A DNA stretch of 64,000 nucleotides from Dipylidium caninum (Eukaryota; Platyhelminthes; Cestoda; Cyclophyllidea; Dipylidiidae): positions 186,001-250,000 of the forward strand of contig QEYB01001664.1 in assembly GCA_017562135.1 (NCBI GenBank). Reading direction: 5' to 3'. This document shows, in pieces, positions 26,973 to 39,116 of this stretch (positions are counted from its first letter, which is position 1; each line of letters begins with the position of its first letter). The notes beneath the pieces were generated by a model that ran no database searches, was not told the origin of the DNA, and saw only the letters and a list, made by a program, of their open reading frames with translations. Position numbers and translations under genes: made by a program.

Positions 26973-29900
26973 ATGGCCGCAAACACCAGCCTATCTGAAG
27001 AATCAAAAATTTTGTCCGAACTACTCCGCAAACATCACGGTCGAATTGTAGTATATACGGGTGCTGGCATTAGCACTTCTGCTGCCATCCCCGACTATCG
27101 TGGAACAAATGGACTTTACCGCAATTCGAAGCCTTCGAGTAATTTGGCCCTCTTGTAATATGAACTTATGATAGGAAGAAAAATGAACGTTACTAAACTA
27201 CGACTGCCAGAAGCAAGCTTTGCTAGACCCACATTCACTCACATGGCAATAAATGTTTTGGTTTCTCATGGCTACGTAAGACTGTATTTCGACGTTTGTG
27301 TGCCTCATTTTCTTTCGATCATCATAATTTCCGTTTCCTTGCCCTTATGATTTAGGTCAGGCACGTTGTTTCCCAAAACGTTGACTGTTTGCATTTACGT
27401 AGTGGTCTTCCCCCTCAACATCTTTCGGAGTTGCATGGCAACCTTTTTATTGAGGTACATTTCCTAGACCGCTCTTACCACTTCTGTGTGGTGTAGTAGC
27501 AAACCAAAGGTTATTAAAATTTTCTTTCAGCAATGCTTGTCGTGCAAAAGGCTGACATATCGTGCCTTCGATGTCGGTGAAAACACTAGTAAAGGAAAGC
27601 ACCTAACCGGTCGTATTTGCCCGTTTTGCTGTGATGGCCCAACGGCTTTGTCCTTACAAAGATCCATCGCTATGGAAGCGGTGAGATCTCTCATTAAGAA
27701 AAAGAAAAAGGCATCTGCGGAGGATTGTGTCATTGCCATACAGCGGGCGGCTCAGGATGTCGAAAAAGAATTCGGTGCGTTTCTGATTCTCTTTTTCTGT
27801 TTATGCTGGATTGTTAATTGTGATATTTGAGGTATTAGTTCTATCTATTTTGAAACTGTTTAATTTTACCCAAATTCATCTTATCTAATCTGTTGTGACG
27901 GAATATCCCGGTTTCACATTTCAATCCGCTACATATCGCGCTACTTATGACACTACAGTAGATTGTGTGTATCATAATCGATTTTGTGCGAAGTTCATAG
28001 TCTGACGATGACATAAACCCTGATTTAAGCAGGAATGGTTCTTATTTTGTCACGGACACTAAACCACTACCTCATACTGAGGTTTTGCCTTCCTCTGTCA
28101 ATTTTTTTATAAGGTCACAGGTTTTTATTTTTGTTGCTGTCAGACTACACGACATCCCACGCTTTTTAGTATTAACCTCAAGTATTTCAATTAATTTATC
28201 AACTCGCCACCCTTATTCAACCAGGCCATGGGCATGATGCCGATAGCGTATGTAGTAACACGACTAGGTTTGTGTTTTACTGAAGCCAGCCCATCTAGCC
28301 TTTTCGATAACCTTTACGGGTTAGAAGAATAATCTCGCTTCACTATATCATCTTTATTTCTCGTTAGCGTCTTGGGAATAGGGTCATCCGTGAAATTGAT
28401 CAAATGGGAATCGTTTACATTTTGGCCAATTTCCACTTTCACACTCATCCCGATACGGTTTCAATCTGGCGATAGCCCGCAATCCTTTACAAAATATGTT
28501 AAGAGGGAAAGGTTGCATATTGCAGGGATCCATTCGTCGAAGTGCCTCTTTAATGGGCTCAAATTGCGGTTTGCAACCTATGACTGACTGCGGAATCAGT
28601 AGCATCAGTTGGAATACGAGTATGGCGTGAAGGAGTTTTGAGAAAATGGTCGAGCACTGTCGTTGGGTCATGACTGCCTCGAGAACGTGCTATATGCCAC
28701 TCGGTGGTTACGCAGGTAGATATGTGCATCTTATATATACGTAAATAATTGCAGTTTGACCCCGCCCCACATTGTCATGTTGATGACAGTTTAATTATTG
28801 GTCAAATGTTTGTAGTGTTACGGACTATGCTGAATAAGTTCGCGTTTATTACTGGCTTCTTGGTGTGATGTGGATTCCGGAAAATTCGCGCAGTCTCTTA
28901 CATCGTGCTCAGGAGAATGTTAATAGAAATTTTTCTAGTTAATTTTTTCCTCCCATTTGCCCATTCGCTTGCTAACTTTATCAGTTGGGATTATTATTAG
29001 GTTGAAAGTATGTAATGGGTTTTTTTATTTAGTCTGTCTTCAGCTACGATTGAAGGAGATACTTTGTAACGATATTTCTATTTATAAATTTTAAAGGTCT
29101 TCTTACTACTCATTTTATAAATTTTTTCGCTGTTTATATCTATTTTTATTTCATTCATTTTATTTTTGAGTTTAAATTGGATCACAGCGCAGGTAAAACT
29201 TCGAGTAACATTAGTGCGGTATTCGGGGATCGATTCACTAATGAAAATATGTCCCGTGTTGTTTCAAAAATTTCATTCTGGCAATTTGAATTTCGTCAAC
29301 TGGGCTGCGAACACTGCCGGCTCATGTTAATAATGAGAAATAAAAGACGACTGGTCGTGAATTTGGGTCTCAACCAGGAACTAGCCATATATACGGCTGT
29401 GTTGAAACCTCGCATACAATTGATAAAACAAAAAATTGGATTCACATGTACCGGTCGAAAGAAGTGACACAACGGGAGATGATCGAGCGCAAGGGCTAGC
29501 GAGCATCTTTCTTGCTTTGCAACACACGAACGCCGTCGTTTCTGCACCAAATCATTGCTTGTGGTGAAAAGTGGATTTTGTATGATAATTGAGAACAATC
29601 AAGCAAATGCGTAGTAGATAAGAATGTGGCCCCCGGGACACACCCCTAAGTCGTAATTTCATCGAAAAAATTGTGCTTAGCATACGGTGGACTGCCCAAG
29701 GACTGATCATTTATGATTCCTCTCTATGATACAGACAGGTGAAACCATAACAGCGCCCCAGGCCTATTGCCGTGAAATTGGTGTCCTGCACGAGAAAATT
29801 GTGGGAACAACCGATCGGCCTTTCTCAATCGGAACGGCGCAATATTACCGCACAGGACCACATAAAGCTTTAATTACTGTTGATAAGCAAAATAACTTCT

Positions 29901-32900
29901 CGACAGTATAAAATCTCACCATATGCTCTATATTCGCCCGATATTCCTCCGACCGATTAGGGTCTTTTTCATCATTACAGATTGTTCTTAAGAAAAAAAC
30001 GATGCTCAAACTGATATTGTAAAAGACCTCGAATCATTTATTAACCTTGAAAGTAAAGATTTTCGAAAAGACGTAGATGGCCACCCCAATTTTAGGTCGA
30101 AAGTCGTGGATGTCAATGGAAAATATTTCGATTGCATATGTTAAATAATGTAGGGAAGTTTGCTTTATTATCTATTTATATAATTAACACCCGTTTTATG
30201 GTTTCCAACGCAAGTGTTTGACGAAGGAAGCACTAGACTACCTTGGTTTATTCTTCTGAGTGTGAATGGCTTTTCTTAAATCACTGATTTTTTATTTTCA
30301 GAGCATTTTTCACGCGTTTAAACTTGCCCAGGAGTAATTTAATTCACTCCTCTAAATAGGATACTTGTATTCCAATTCTCTCCACCGTTTCTCCTGTTTT
30401 ACCTTGAAGTACTGTTTCTCGGGACAATTTGACAGTACATATGCCAAAACTCGATGGCGAACACATAGAATTCTTATAACGATATACATAGAGTCTGGAC
30501 GGAGCTCTTGTCCACAATTTAAAGACGCTCTAAATAAATAAACAATAACACGCATGGCCTCTCACTCACCTCGATAATTGGAATTCAATTTCCTGATGAA
30601 ACATTTGTTTTTTACGTTCTGGGAGAAATAAATGCGAAGTAACTACGTCAATTAGCACTATATTTCGAGTGAGTTGGAGTGCTTACCTAAATGCACATGT
30701 ATTTTTTAACAAAGCGTGGCTGTTTGAATATTTACGCACCTTGATTAACCACGTTCTTCTCTTGCCACTGCTCAGACTGCTCAACAGACAGAGTATGCCC
30801 CGTCTCTGTCATTTTCCTTATCTATCCCCTCATTAAATCGTTCATTTACTCCCTATTCATATAAGTGTTTCCCTTCTAAGCCTCTTAAGTCTACTTCTAT
30901 GCGATTGTAATATTGACTGTCGCTCAGAGTAGAGTGTAATTTTGTCTCATCCAAAATCTTCCGGCAGTTTTGAGGAAATGGTCAAGCACCGTCTTTGAGC
31001 CGTGACTGCCTGGAGAGCGTGCTATATGCCACTTGGTCGTTACGCAGCTAGTCATTCAAATTTTATATACGCAAATGGTTTCGGTTTGAAATCGCTTCAC
31101 ACTGCTGTGTTGTTTCGTCTAATTATAGGTTAAATGTTTGTAGTGTTACGGAATAGGCTAACTACATTCAGGTTTGTTACTGGCTCCGTGGTGTGATTTA
31201 ATTCGGGGAAATTTCGTTCTCTTGCATTGAAGTCATGGGGAAAGGAGAGGCTAATCTTTTTCTGACCGACTTATTCTCACTCGATTTGGCTCTACGCTTA
31301 ATTCTGTGTTCTCTCTGATCCGCTTGTTCACTCGTCACTCAAACTTCCTGTCTTCATTTATAATTACTCGTAGGCTTTGGTTTCACTCTCCCCTCATTTT
31401 TCCTTTATCCTTCCGTTTGTGCCTCATCTACTCCAACCGTACTTGTCTCCCCCTGCACCTCACTTCTTCGTTGCTTCCTCTTAGCTAAATTGGCCGTTGA
31501 CACGTGCAGATTATCTGTAACGTCTCATCCCAAATACCGTGTATCGCGTGAGCTCTGTCTGGCATGTGCCTTTCTACGTAGCCACGTAGCTAAGAACGCG
31601 CTTTAGGCCATGGTTGCTCATGATTGTGTCTTGTTTTGGCCCTGCTTATCTGATGTTCAGGGCCTATTCAATGTGTTGCTATCGGCCCATTTCCAAAAAA
31701 AATTTGCTTCGAATATCGACACTTTTTCCATTTTATTTTCTTTTTTCCCTTTTCCTATACTGTCTTTTCTTTTGGGAATTCAGATTCTGAATTTCTCTGC
31801 CCATGCCCTCTAGATTTATTTCTTCTGCCAGTGCATTTGGCCGTGGTTAGTTTCATATTTGCAAGGGGTGTTAATGTCAATCATTCAGTCACACACTCTC
31901 TCCTCACCACTGTATCATTTATAACGCAAAAGTCGTGCATACTCTCCACTTCCTTCCTCCAACCTTGGGAGAGGGCTTAGGAGTCAGTTTAGAGGCGAAA
32001 GGTGGCTTGAATTTCGTTCATTTTTGCTAATAGTGATGCAGAGTTTGATAAAGATATCTTTGCTTGATCTATGGGAAAGTTGAGCAAGGTACTACACTGT
32101 CTACTATTTTTTTTGATTTCTTAACGAAGTCTTGTATGATTTTTTTTGAAACTTCTTCCCTTTAACAATCCGCTAGTCTCGGAGTGAACGTTATTCTCTT
32201 TTGACCAAGTTGATTAGTTCTCCCAATCACTCCTGCTGTAATAATGACATCAGATCAGTCGAACCACAATTGACGGACCAAAGTGAGTATTGTTTGTGAT
32301 TTTGGGTTAAGAAGCTGTTAGAATCCCTCGTGTTCTTTTCCTAGTGCACCGACACAATTATCAACTACCTTGTGTCGTGACAAAATCCCATACGCCTTCC
32401 CACTGTGTAGCCTCCTCGTGATTGTGGTAATTCCTACTTCCACTGGTTTCTAGAGCTCGTCAGACATACATAGCTGCCCTGTTTGCTAAGCTTGTCAAAA
32501 ATTCATGTGAAATCTCATCTGTGAGCTGGCCCTTTGAAATGTTTTTGTTTTTTTCATGTCGCAGAATAATCTTTTCAAGTAATATTTTCTGCGAACTTCT
32601 GACTTCTTTTGGAGATCTAAATAACAATACCTTGTTTGTCTTTCATCCCAGACCAGCGCGAAGGCAAGCCAGCACCTATGCTTCACGATGTTATAGTACA
32701 CTATGGAGAGCGTCTCTCACTCGACAACAGTGTAAATCGTGTTCCTACGGCTATCGAAGCGATACGTGGAACGACTTATGAAGAGTTATCTACACCTTTC
32801 CCTTCCCAACCTCCCGATTATCCTCCTGCTACCGTAGCCGACGTACACACTCCGTCTTCTCCGCTTTCCAATTCTACTTCTGCGGCTGAGTAGGTGGAGT

Positions 32901-33722
32901 TGGTCGTCATTGTCTTCTCGTAGTTTTATAATGCAGTGCACCACGGTTTCCTTTCACATTTTTTTTACTTTTATCATTTGTCTACTCAAAAGTCGCATAG
33001 ACCGCTTGATTAGTCACGTATTTTTTTCACATTTTTCGGTTTGCGTTAATCTATATTTGCACCGTATGCTTTCTGTTAGAATGACCACCCAGCACTTTCC
33101 TGAAAAGGTGAAAACCATGAATCTGAGGAAATGAGGATTTAGCCAATCCCTTCAATCATATTTACTTGTTTGATATCTGCTTGACGACTCGTTGTACAGT
33201 TGGGTTTCATTTGCTCTGCTCTCTAGTTCCAACGAGAAGAGTGTTGGTGATGCCATCAAGGACACTAGTACCGACAAAAGTCCAGTCTCGTTGATACTGG
33301 TTATAGGCACATCCCTAACAGTCCTCCGTTTCTATTCCTTTCTATGGCCCCGAGGACTGGCTCGGTGCCTAACTTCCAACACCAAGAATGGCACTGACCG
33401 CAGCAGTAGTCCTCGCACTTCGAAACGCATAAGACTCGACTCTGATGCGGAGACTGAGTCAGCGACGTCAACTGAGCCAAGTGACTGTATTGAAAATTGC
33501 GAACTAGCTATCATTAATATGCAGAGTACCTGCAAAGATGGACTGGCCTGCTTCGTAAGTCGACATGCTTGTGATGAACTACTCCGAGAGACCGTGGAAG
33601 GTCGCTTGGGTCTCTCGGTGCCCGTCTACGATATGTCGAGGGATCCACTCCGCGAACTCTTTATTCCCCTAAGTCCTGAAGAAGAGATTACCCGCACTAG
33701 GCCGAATATTTTTCAACTGTGA
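26973..33722 (+). CDS. SIRT7: SIRT7-type NAD-dependent deacylase, complete, six exons
   Basis: Exons 26973-27138, 27211-27275, 27356-27454, 27531-27774, 32652-32889 and 33227-33722 join in phase to give 435 residues. Landmarks in order: [18 protein letters not shown] (NAD-binding, residues 27-44), [24 protein letters not shown] (81-97), catalytic His104 in LSELHG, zinc pairs C112/C115 and C140/C143, then [21 protein letters not shown] and LAIINMQ. The class IV features TGAGIST-PDYRG-NG, HLRSGLP and IVHYGER match SIRT7 better than SIRT6. SIRT7 removes acetyl and other acyl groups (e.g. H3K18ac) and supports RNA polymerase I transcription in the nucleolus. Only about 26 residues precede the Rossmann fold, so the long N-terminal extension of human SIRT7 is missing or lies in an unseen exon. 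There are two insertions: a lysine-rich one after the zinc finger ([11 protein letters not shown]) and a Ser/Lys-rich one before IINMQ. Intron 4 is 4.9 kb. Confidence 0.93.
28353..28358 (-). terminator. Polyadenylation signal AATAAA (minus strand)
   Basis: A canonical AATAAA on the minus strand, 25 bases past the stop codon of the minus-strand secreted-peptide gene at 28,384. Its orientation and closeness support that gene being an independent transcript. Confidence 0.55.
28384..28671 (-). CDS. Small secreted peptide / possible neuropeptide precursor, nested in SIRT7 intron 4
   Basis: A single-exon 95-residue frame with its own ATG. Residues 1-32 look like a signal peptide: basic start, hydrophobic stretch [15 protein letters not shown], and a likely cut after SVIG. 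The rest is small and basic with Cys at 33, 50, 61, 77 and 85. It ends with Lys-Arg (86-87) followed by FPFDQFHG and the stop codon. A C-terminal Gly after a dibasic site is the usual layout for an amidated peptide, here predicted as FPFDQFH-amide; this is inference. Alternatively the cysteines mark it as a disulfide-bonded secreted protein; five is an odd number, so one would be free or pair between chains. It runs against SIRT7, with a TATA box and GC box upstream and AATAAA 25 bases downstream. I recognise no family. A degraded second copy of its promoter and start lies at 30,965-31,210. Confidence 0.6.
   Translation of the reverse strand: MTQRQCSTIFSKLLHAILVFQLMLLIPQSVIGCKPQFEPIKEALRRMDPCNMQPFPLNIFCKGLRAIARLKPYRDECESGNWPKCKRFPFDQFHG
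28625..28885 (-). repeat. Promoter-plus-start repeat, copy 1
   Basis: About 250 bp shared, in the same orientation, with 30,965-31,210. Shared runs include GCTATATGCCACT and AATGTTTGTAGTGTTACGGA. Copy 1 comprises the upstream region and first ~13 codons of the nested secreted-peptide gene. Confidence 0.8.
28731..28769 (-). promoter_or_regulatory. TATA box and GC box of the nested minus-strand gene
   Basis: On the minus strand, TATATATAA (28,739-28,731) lies about 60 bases before the ATG at 28,671, and GGGGCGGGG (28,769-28,761) lies about 25 bases further upstream. This spacing suits transcription start near 28,705. The same TATA position is kept in the degraded copy around 31,060. Confidence 0.5.
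29150..30144 (+). pseudogene. Decayed mariner-family transposase
   Basis: Read across frames, pieces match a mariner (Tc1/mariner superfamily) transposase in order. The N-terminal helix-turn-helix region is at about 29,150-29,290 ([20 protein letters not shown], then a SFWQFEF motif where mariners have RSGDFSL). GEKWILYDN is at about 29,560, followed by [21 protein letters not shown] is at 29,733. YSPDIPPTD, carrying the third acidic residue of the DD34D triad, is at about 29,942. [11 protein letters not shown] ends the frame. Length is close to the roughly 345 codons of intact elements. It is dead: several stops and frameshifts, the first catalytic Asp is missing (GEKW instead of GDEKW), and the second Asp position reads Tyr. 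It is inserted in SIRT7 intron 4 in the same orientation as the host gene. I did not find its terminal inverted repeats. Confidence 0.85.
30965..31210 (-). pseudogene. Degraded second copy of the nested peptide gene's promoter and start
   Basis: Direct repeat of 28,625-28,885, about 2.3 kb away with the mariner remnant between them. A TATA-like TATATAAAA is kept on the minus strand. The start codon position reads ACG, the next codons ([12 protein letters not shown]) still resemble the intact gene's [12 protein letters not shown], then the frame diverges and stops. It is therefore a broken partial duplicate. Confidence 0.7.
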
Positions 33723-36700
33723 TCTTTGAGTGATATGTGGATCACCGTTTCTAAAAAAGTTTCACCTCTTATGCCTTATCTACATCCAGCATATCAGGGA
33801 ATCATCCAACAAGCATGACTTATCAATGCTATATTACCTTGTTTTTATTGTAAATGTATTAATTGTGTACGGTTGAGTAAGGGGTGAAGGGCTCTTGGCT
33901 TTGTGCATATATCAAGCCTGTACAGCCTGGATCCTACTTGAAATACCTCATGAGTTGTATCCTTCCTGCTGCCTTGCCACATCTTGATACCAAATGGGGG
34001 GCTTGGTTAAAGGACGCCTTTGTTCAGGAAGCTTGCCTTGATTGTCTTTTCCGTTTAGTTCTGCTTTTCGATTGAGATATGTCTTCAGTGCGGTTTTTCT
34101 TTAGACTGCGCTCAGTGGGCCTTGTGTGTGTGTGAAGATCGGTGGAAGGGTATTCGCGTCTCGTCTCTCATCAATTTAATCATCGTTTTGTTTTTTTTCT
34201 AAATCCACAATGATGAGGTGGCTTAGTAGTGTGTTTAATTGGTTAGAAGGGGAGAATTCTGGTGCCCTGTCGGCGACTACGGTTATCTTATACACAGGGG
34301 AACGAATTTCACAGTACACGATTCTGTTAGTCCTGTTCTTTTACTTAAGACACGGACCTTCGAGTGGGCCGGAATATGAGGCTATGTGGGACGGTCGAAT
34401 AGCAGGCGGGTATTTTCTCGTCCACAGACGGGTTCTCTATGATCTGGTTTTGACATAACGACCAATTCATTTGTACCATTTATGGCAAACTGGGGAATAA
34501 CTTGGAGTTTAAAATGCAATCTTGATTATTTCTCGGAAGTGTTACCGATTTCGTTTCGCATGAAGAAAGCGATATTCTCTGTTACCAATTCACTTTCAAA
34601 TACATTTAGTTTGCTTTTATTGCCTGTTCAGGGTAGGGGTTTATGAATCGCATAAGTCACTTCAAATAAACGCATTGTTTGCTACCAAATTGTAGTAGAA
34701 TTTTAGGTCGGTGGCATAATGAGATTCCGCGATAATTTCAACAATGTTGTAGTGTATTGAAATGTGCGGTAAAGGGTATGACGATAGATTGTCCGATTGG
34801 GATTCATCGAGTTGTCGGGGTGGTGTTGTTTGGTCTGTCGATCCAAGGTTCTACCTCATGAAAGTTGGGATAATTGTATACAGGCTGTCACCTAAATCGG
34901 AGAACTTCTCTTTATGCTTCTAAAATCCATTTTTTTTGTTACTCCAAAGAGTCGAGTGTGCGGTGAAGTTTCCTTCACGTAGACGTTTCTCTACGGCTAA
35001 TTTTGCAGTTGCTGGCCTAGTAACGATTCGTCAACCAATTACTTAGTACACCGATCCACTTGAAATCATCACCTGCCACCAAATCTGGGGGAATGGGACT
35101 TTTCCTTATCGTGGTCGTCCCATGAAGTAGTTTACAACAAGGTTGGGGAAGAATCCTCATCGCAAGTTTAGTTGCTTCAGTTGATGATGATGTGCCAAGT
35201 CAACTTGTACCTCCGTTATTTAACTGTTGAGATGAAGAATTCTTGTCAACCTAATATAATTTCTCTGTTTTTTTTAACCTCAATGAAAATCATGGCGTGT
35301 CACGCAAGTTGTTAGACAGCATTCTACGTTGGACCAATCAAGAATTCAACCGAAACAATGAAGTTTCACAGTATTTTCCAGTCACTTTTTCCCTGCAACT
35401 AAAAAGACTATCCCCTAATTGTCACATTTAAACTTGGTCGTTTGAGTGAGTAGATAGGCCATTAGGGAAACCCTACACGCAAGGCATTCATCGGTAATGG
35501 TAATTGTTCCGTTCTCTGCCTTCCCCTTTAATGACAGCTTCGTTGCTTCCATCTATCGCGAAAAATCCGTCCTGCGTTAACCACATATGGAGACAGTGCG
35601 ACGGATTTTTTTCCCGTTTTAAGGAATATATTTTGTCAATGCTTAAAGTAGCTAGGGTATGCAACTGATCGGGATTCCTGAAACACCAAAGTAAATCTCA
35701 CGCTTTTCTCTAGGTTCTTGTCGAAAAAACCACATTGACAGGTTTTATATGCATCACCACTTGTTCGGTGGTGAGGTCGCTCCGCCAGGCTGATCACCCA
35801 TTGCAATCCTCGATGTCCTATGCTCCAGAATTAACTGCAAGACGCATCAAAATTACTGTTACGCGTATCATCTTGGCTTTTTAATTTGTGGTATTCGGTG
35901 TCCTTCGCCCATCAACTTTTCAGTGCACCACATAAATACGGTTTTCAGAACCCCAGCTTTAAACTTTTACGATGTTGAACAACCTGCAGATACTGACGAG
36001 AGTGTTTCAGAGCCCTAAATTCCCCATATTCAGTAAACTTAGGTTCCTTATTTTGCTTTATCCACGTCCTTATTTAATTAATATCGCGAAAACGCGTGTT
36101 AAACACCACATCCATTAAGGCTATCTCGCGATATTTCAGTATACACAGGAACTGTCCTCAAGACCGTTTGAAAAAAAAAGTTTAAGAACATAGTCAGGGT
36201 TACGCCTCTCCACCCAATTCGGTCAACTAAATTCGTCTGGCTAGGGCGTCCACGACAATTTAGGCTTCTCTAAAGCTTTGTTCGAGGCACGACAAGGTTA
36301 TGCGTTCTCAGAGTCCCAATCACTACTCGTGGGTGACAGTGGCATAAATGCGGCCGAATTGCCAAAGTCAGATAGCAGACAACTCGCTTAAGAATATCAA
36401 AATAAAAGGCGTACATTTAAATTCTGAAATTCTTTAGTTAACCATTTAAAGTTTTGACGTACGGCCTAATGCGCATTCTCTGGCGTATCGACGCAGTTCC
36501 TAGTCAGTCGCTAGCCGAGTCTCTATGTCTCCCTGCTGTGGGGTCTGGTTTAAGTGTCTTCGCGATGAGTTTTTGAGGCCGTCGAGGCGAGTATTCTCTG
36601 TGACGGAGGGGAAGTACAGACAATTATGGCTCAGAAGTTGTTTGACTTTGTCCACATCCCCCTGCAGTCTACAAAGGTATTGTTAAAATTAGAGCCAGAT

Positions 36701-37047
36701 TTTGAAGGTCATTTGGTAAAGCTTAACGTGAGTTTTGGAGAGGGGCTGTGAAATCGCGTCCGCCTTCATGTCCCCTATGTCCACTTTCATTGGGAAAATT
36801 TAAAAGCAAGCATAGATGAGTAATTGTCCGTTTTAAGGTAATAGAATATCGTCGGTTGTGGTAGGAGCAAGGGGAAAATTACCCTCATCCTCGCCTCCGC
36901 CCTCGACCTCAAGCATCCCGCCCCTCAACATTTCTGTTGTTTATTGCCTCGATGGGAAAGAGAGACGAAAAATCATTTACGTGGATAATTGGAGGTGACT
37001 CTGGCACCCTAATTCCTCGCGTTTAAGAGGATATCGCGTGTTGGCTT

Positions 37048-37062
37048 CACACACACACACAC
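37048..37062. repeat. CA dinucleotide microsatellite
   Basis: About seven CA units in sequence. Confidence 0.85.
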
Positions 37063-38921
37063 CCGGCCATAATCCCTAATGGAAGAAGCTAGCTTCTGAA
37101 ATGTACTCTTCCAGGAACATGGAAATGTAGCAACACGGACAACTTTATTCTCCACTATGTTACGAATCATTTTTGACGAGAGGGTTCACTTATCCCACAG
37201 CCATAATGTCATGACTGTCGTTTTATCTTCCCTTTCACTTTGATTTGACGTAAGAGATTGTTGTAGCCACCGCTGCCTTTGTCAACTGGAGTTGCCTACT
37301 TATGCAAAAGCAATATGTTGTTTACAGCACCGCCTTCACTGCCGTAACTCATGAGCAGAAGATGTTCAAGTGAGCAGGACATTTGTTAAAGGCAAAGTTC
37401 ACATATTGTTGCCAACCTTCAGAGAGAGGAATTGTTTTAATTCCATCTCCAAAGTTTCACGGCTACTTCCGGCAGTCACCCCTATTTATAAAACTCGTTG
37501 TTTTGTCCTTTATCAGGTAATGAGTATTCGATGAAGAAACATCGCCAACAGACCAGAAGAAAATGGTCAGAGATGTTCTTCATTACTCGAATGGAATAAC
37601 CGTTTCATTTTCCCTCATTGGGCTGGAGGTAGTGGCGTTTGGCATTAATCATGAAAAAAAAAACTAAGGAAAAGTCAAACAGAGTCGAATTTGCCATGAA
37701 AGTCGACCGTTTATCCTCGTGTCTACCGTGACAAATGGGAGGGTGACCAATTGTCAAATATCTAGGCTTCATGCCCCTAAATCAGCTTGACACTCGTGTC
37801 TGGGGCGGCTATGCGACCTGATTGGCCTCTCCTCTCCCCCTTCTCCTTCAACAATCGAAGTTAATACCATTCCACTGAGTCAAATACATTCAGACCCTCT
37901 AAAACTCAATGTCGAGTGATTTGTGGTAGGTGTTTTTAATCGGTCAGTGGCTCATGTAGGTCTTGTTGTTGCTTCCCTAGACGTGATTTATATCCATGAC
38001 ATGGTTAATTTGTAACAAATAATTTACATTCAATTTACGCTTGGAAGCTAACTTCCTAACTTCTACCTAATGTCAACTACTCGACGAGGTGATGGAAATC
38101 GTGGCAAACCTAACTGCGACGGCCTGTTTTATCTCATCTACGGTGCCATATGGCTGGTGAAAATGAAGGACACACTTGGGAATTGAGCTCGACTGCGGAC
38201 TATGAGGGGCTTATTTACATGCAACATGCGTAGCCATTATTCTCCGCCAAAGGGGGCTTAGTTTTGAAGGGGAACACGTGCGAAATAATCGCGAGGTTAA
38301 TTACAATATCACCATGTCCTGTTGACTCCTTGTAACTGGTGCCTTTTCCGTTGTGTTGACAGTAAAAGTGGGTGACTCAGTTGATATCACCTAATGCAAA
38401 TTGTTTGGTAATTTGTGTGACACTTACTGAACAGATTAATGGTGTATTGAGATAAAATTCAAAATTATGTTCGGGATCATTATAAGGGCATGCAAATTTT
38501 ATTGTGTGATTATAGTTCTGGATACCAGTCGCGTGCTAATTTTAAGGATAGATAAAAATCAATATGCATGTTTGAATTTACTGCCAAATGAGATTTAAAG
38601 CTGGTTTTATTTACGAGATTTGTTCTTGGGTTTTCGGTAGTTCATCTCATGTGTTGCTTTGTTTCTATTATCACATATACCCGAGTAAGATTTAAACTGG
38701 ATTGGTTTACTGTAAATTATAAAGACATCGGCTATTGTATGAGAATCCTACTCTCTCATCTAATTCACATTCATTTTTGGGTTATTTTGACAAAAGTGAT
38801 TCGCAAAAGCTTGATTGTGAGTGACCCGCAATCTTATGTTATCACAATTTGCTAAGGCCTACACTGCCTCAATTTAATGAAAAAATTTCTTTTGTGCCCA
38901 ATGAAAATTAGGAGTTACCAG

Positions 38922-38971
38922 CACACACACACGCACCTTCCCACACGTACACACATGCACACACACACACA
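38922..38971. repeat. Interrupted CA microsatellite
   Basis: CA-rich tract interrupted by short unique bases, ending about 145 bases before the ATG of the neuropeptide-like gene. Confidence 0.85.
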
Positions 38972-39027
38972 TTTACCGGCAAACTCGCATCCCATTCTGA
39001 GTGGTTGTACCGCGACGCTCTTTGCCC

Positions 39028-39052
39028 ATTGGTCCCGGTTTTCCTTATAAAT
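39028..39052 (+). promoter_or_regulatory. CCAAT-type and TATA box of the neuropeptide-like gene
   Basis: ATTGG (inverted CCAAT) at 39,028-39,032 and TATAAAT at 39,046-39,052, about 65 bases before the ATG at 39,117. The TATA-to-ATG spacing matches that of the other small secreted-peptide gene in the window. Confidence 0.45.
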
Positions 39053-39116
39053 GGGGGAAGGGATGACCATCGTCTCCACCGCGCTATTCCACTTCGAAAT
39101 TCTATCGTACTAGATC

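Larger units (their letters stand above)
33723..39045. other. Non-coding intergenic stretch
   Basis: I see no supported exon. The first part should contain the SIRT7 3' UTR. There is a CA microsatellite at 37,048-37,062 and a longer interrupted one at 38,922-38,971. Open frames at 33,884 and 34,210 are short and without recognisable motifs. Confidence 0.5.

Noticed and set aside
28625..31210. Reading the two 250-bp direct repeats as long terminal repeats of a retroelement
   Set aside because: Between them I find only a mariner transposase and no gag or pol text, and copy 1 runs into a coding start; a local gene-end duplication fits better.
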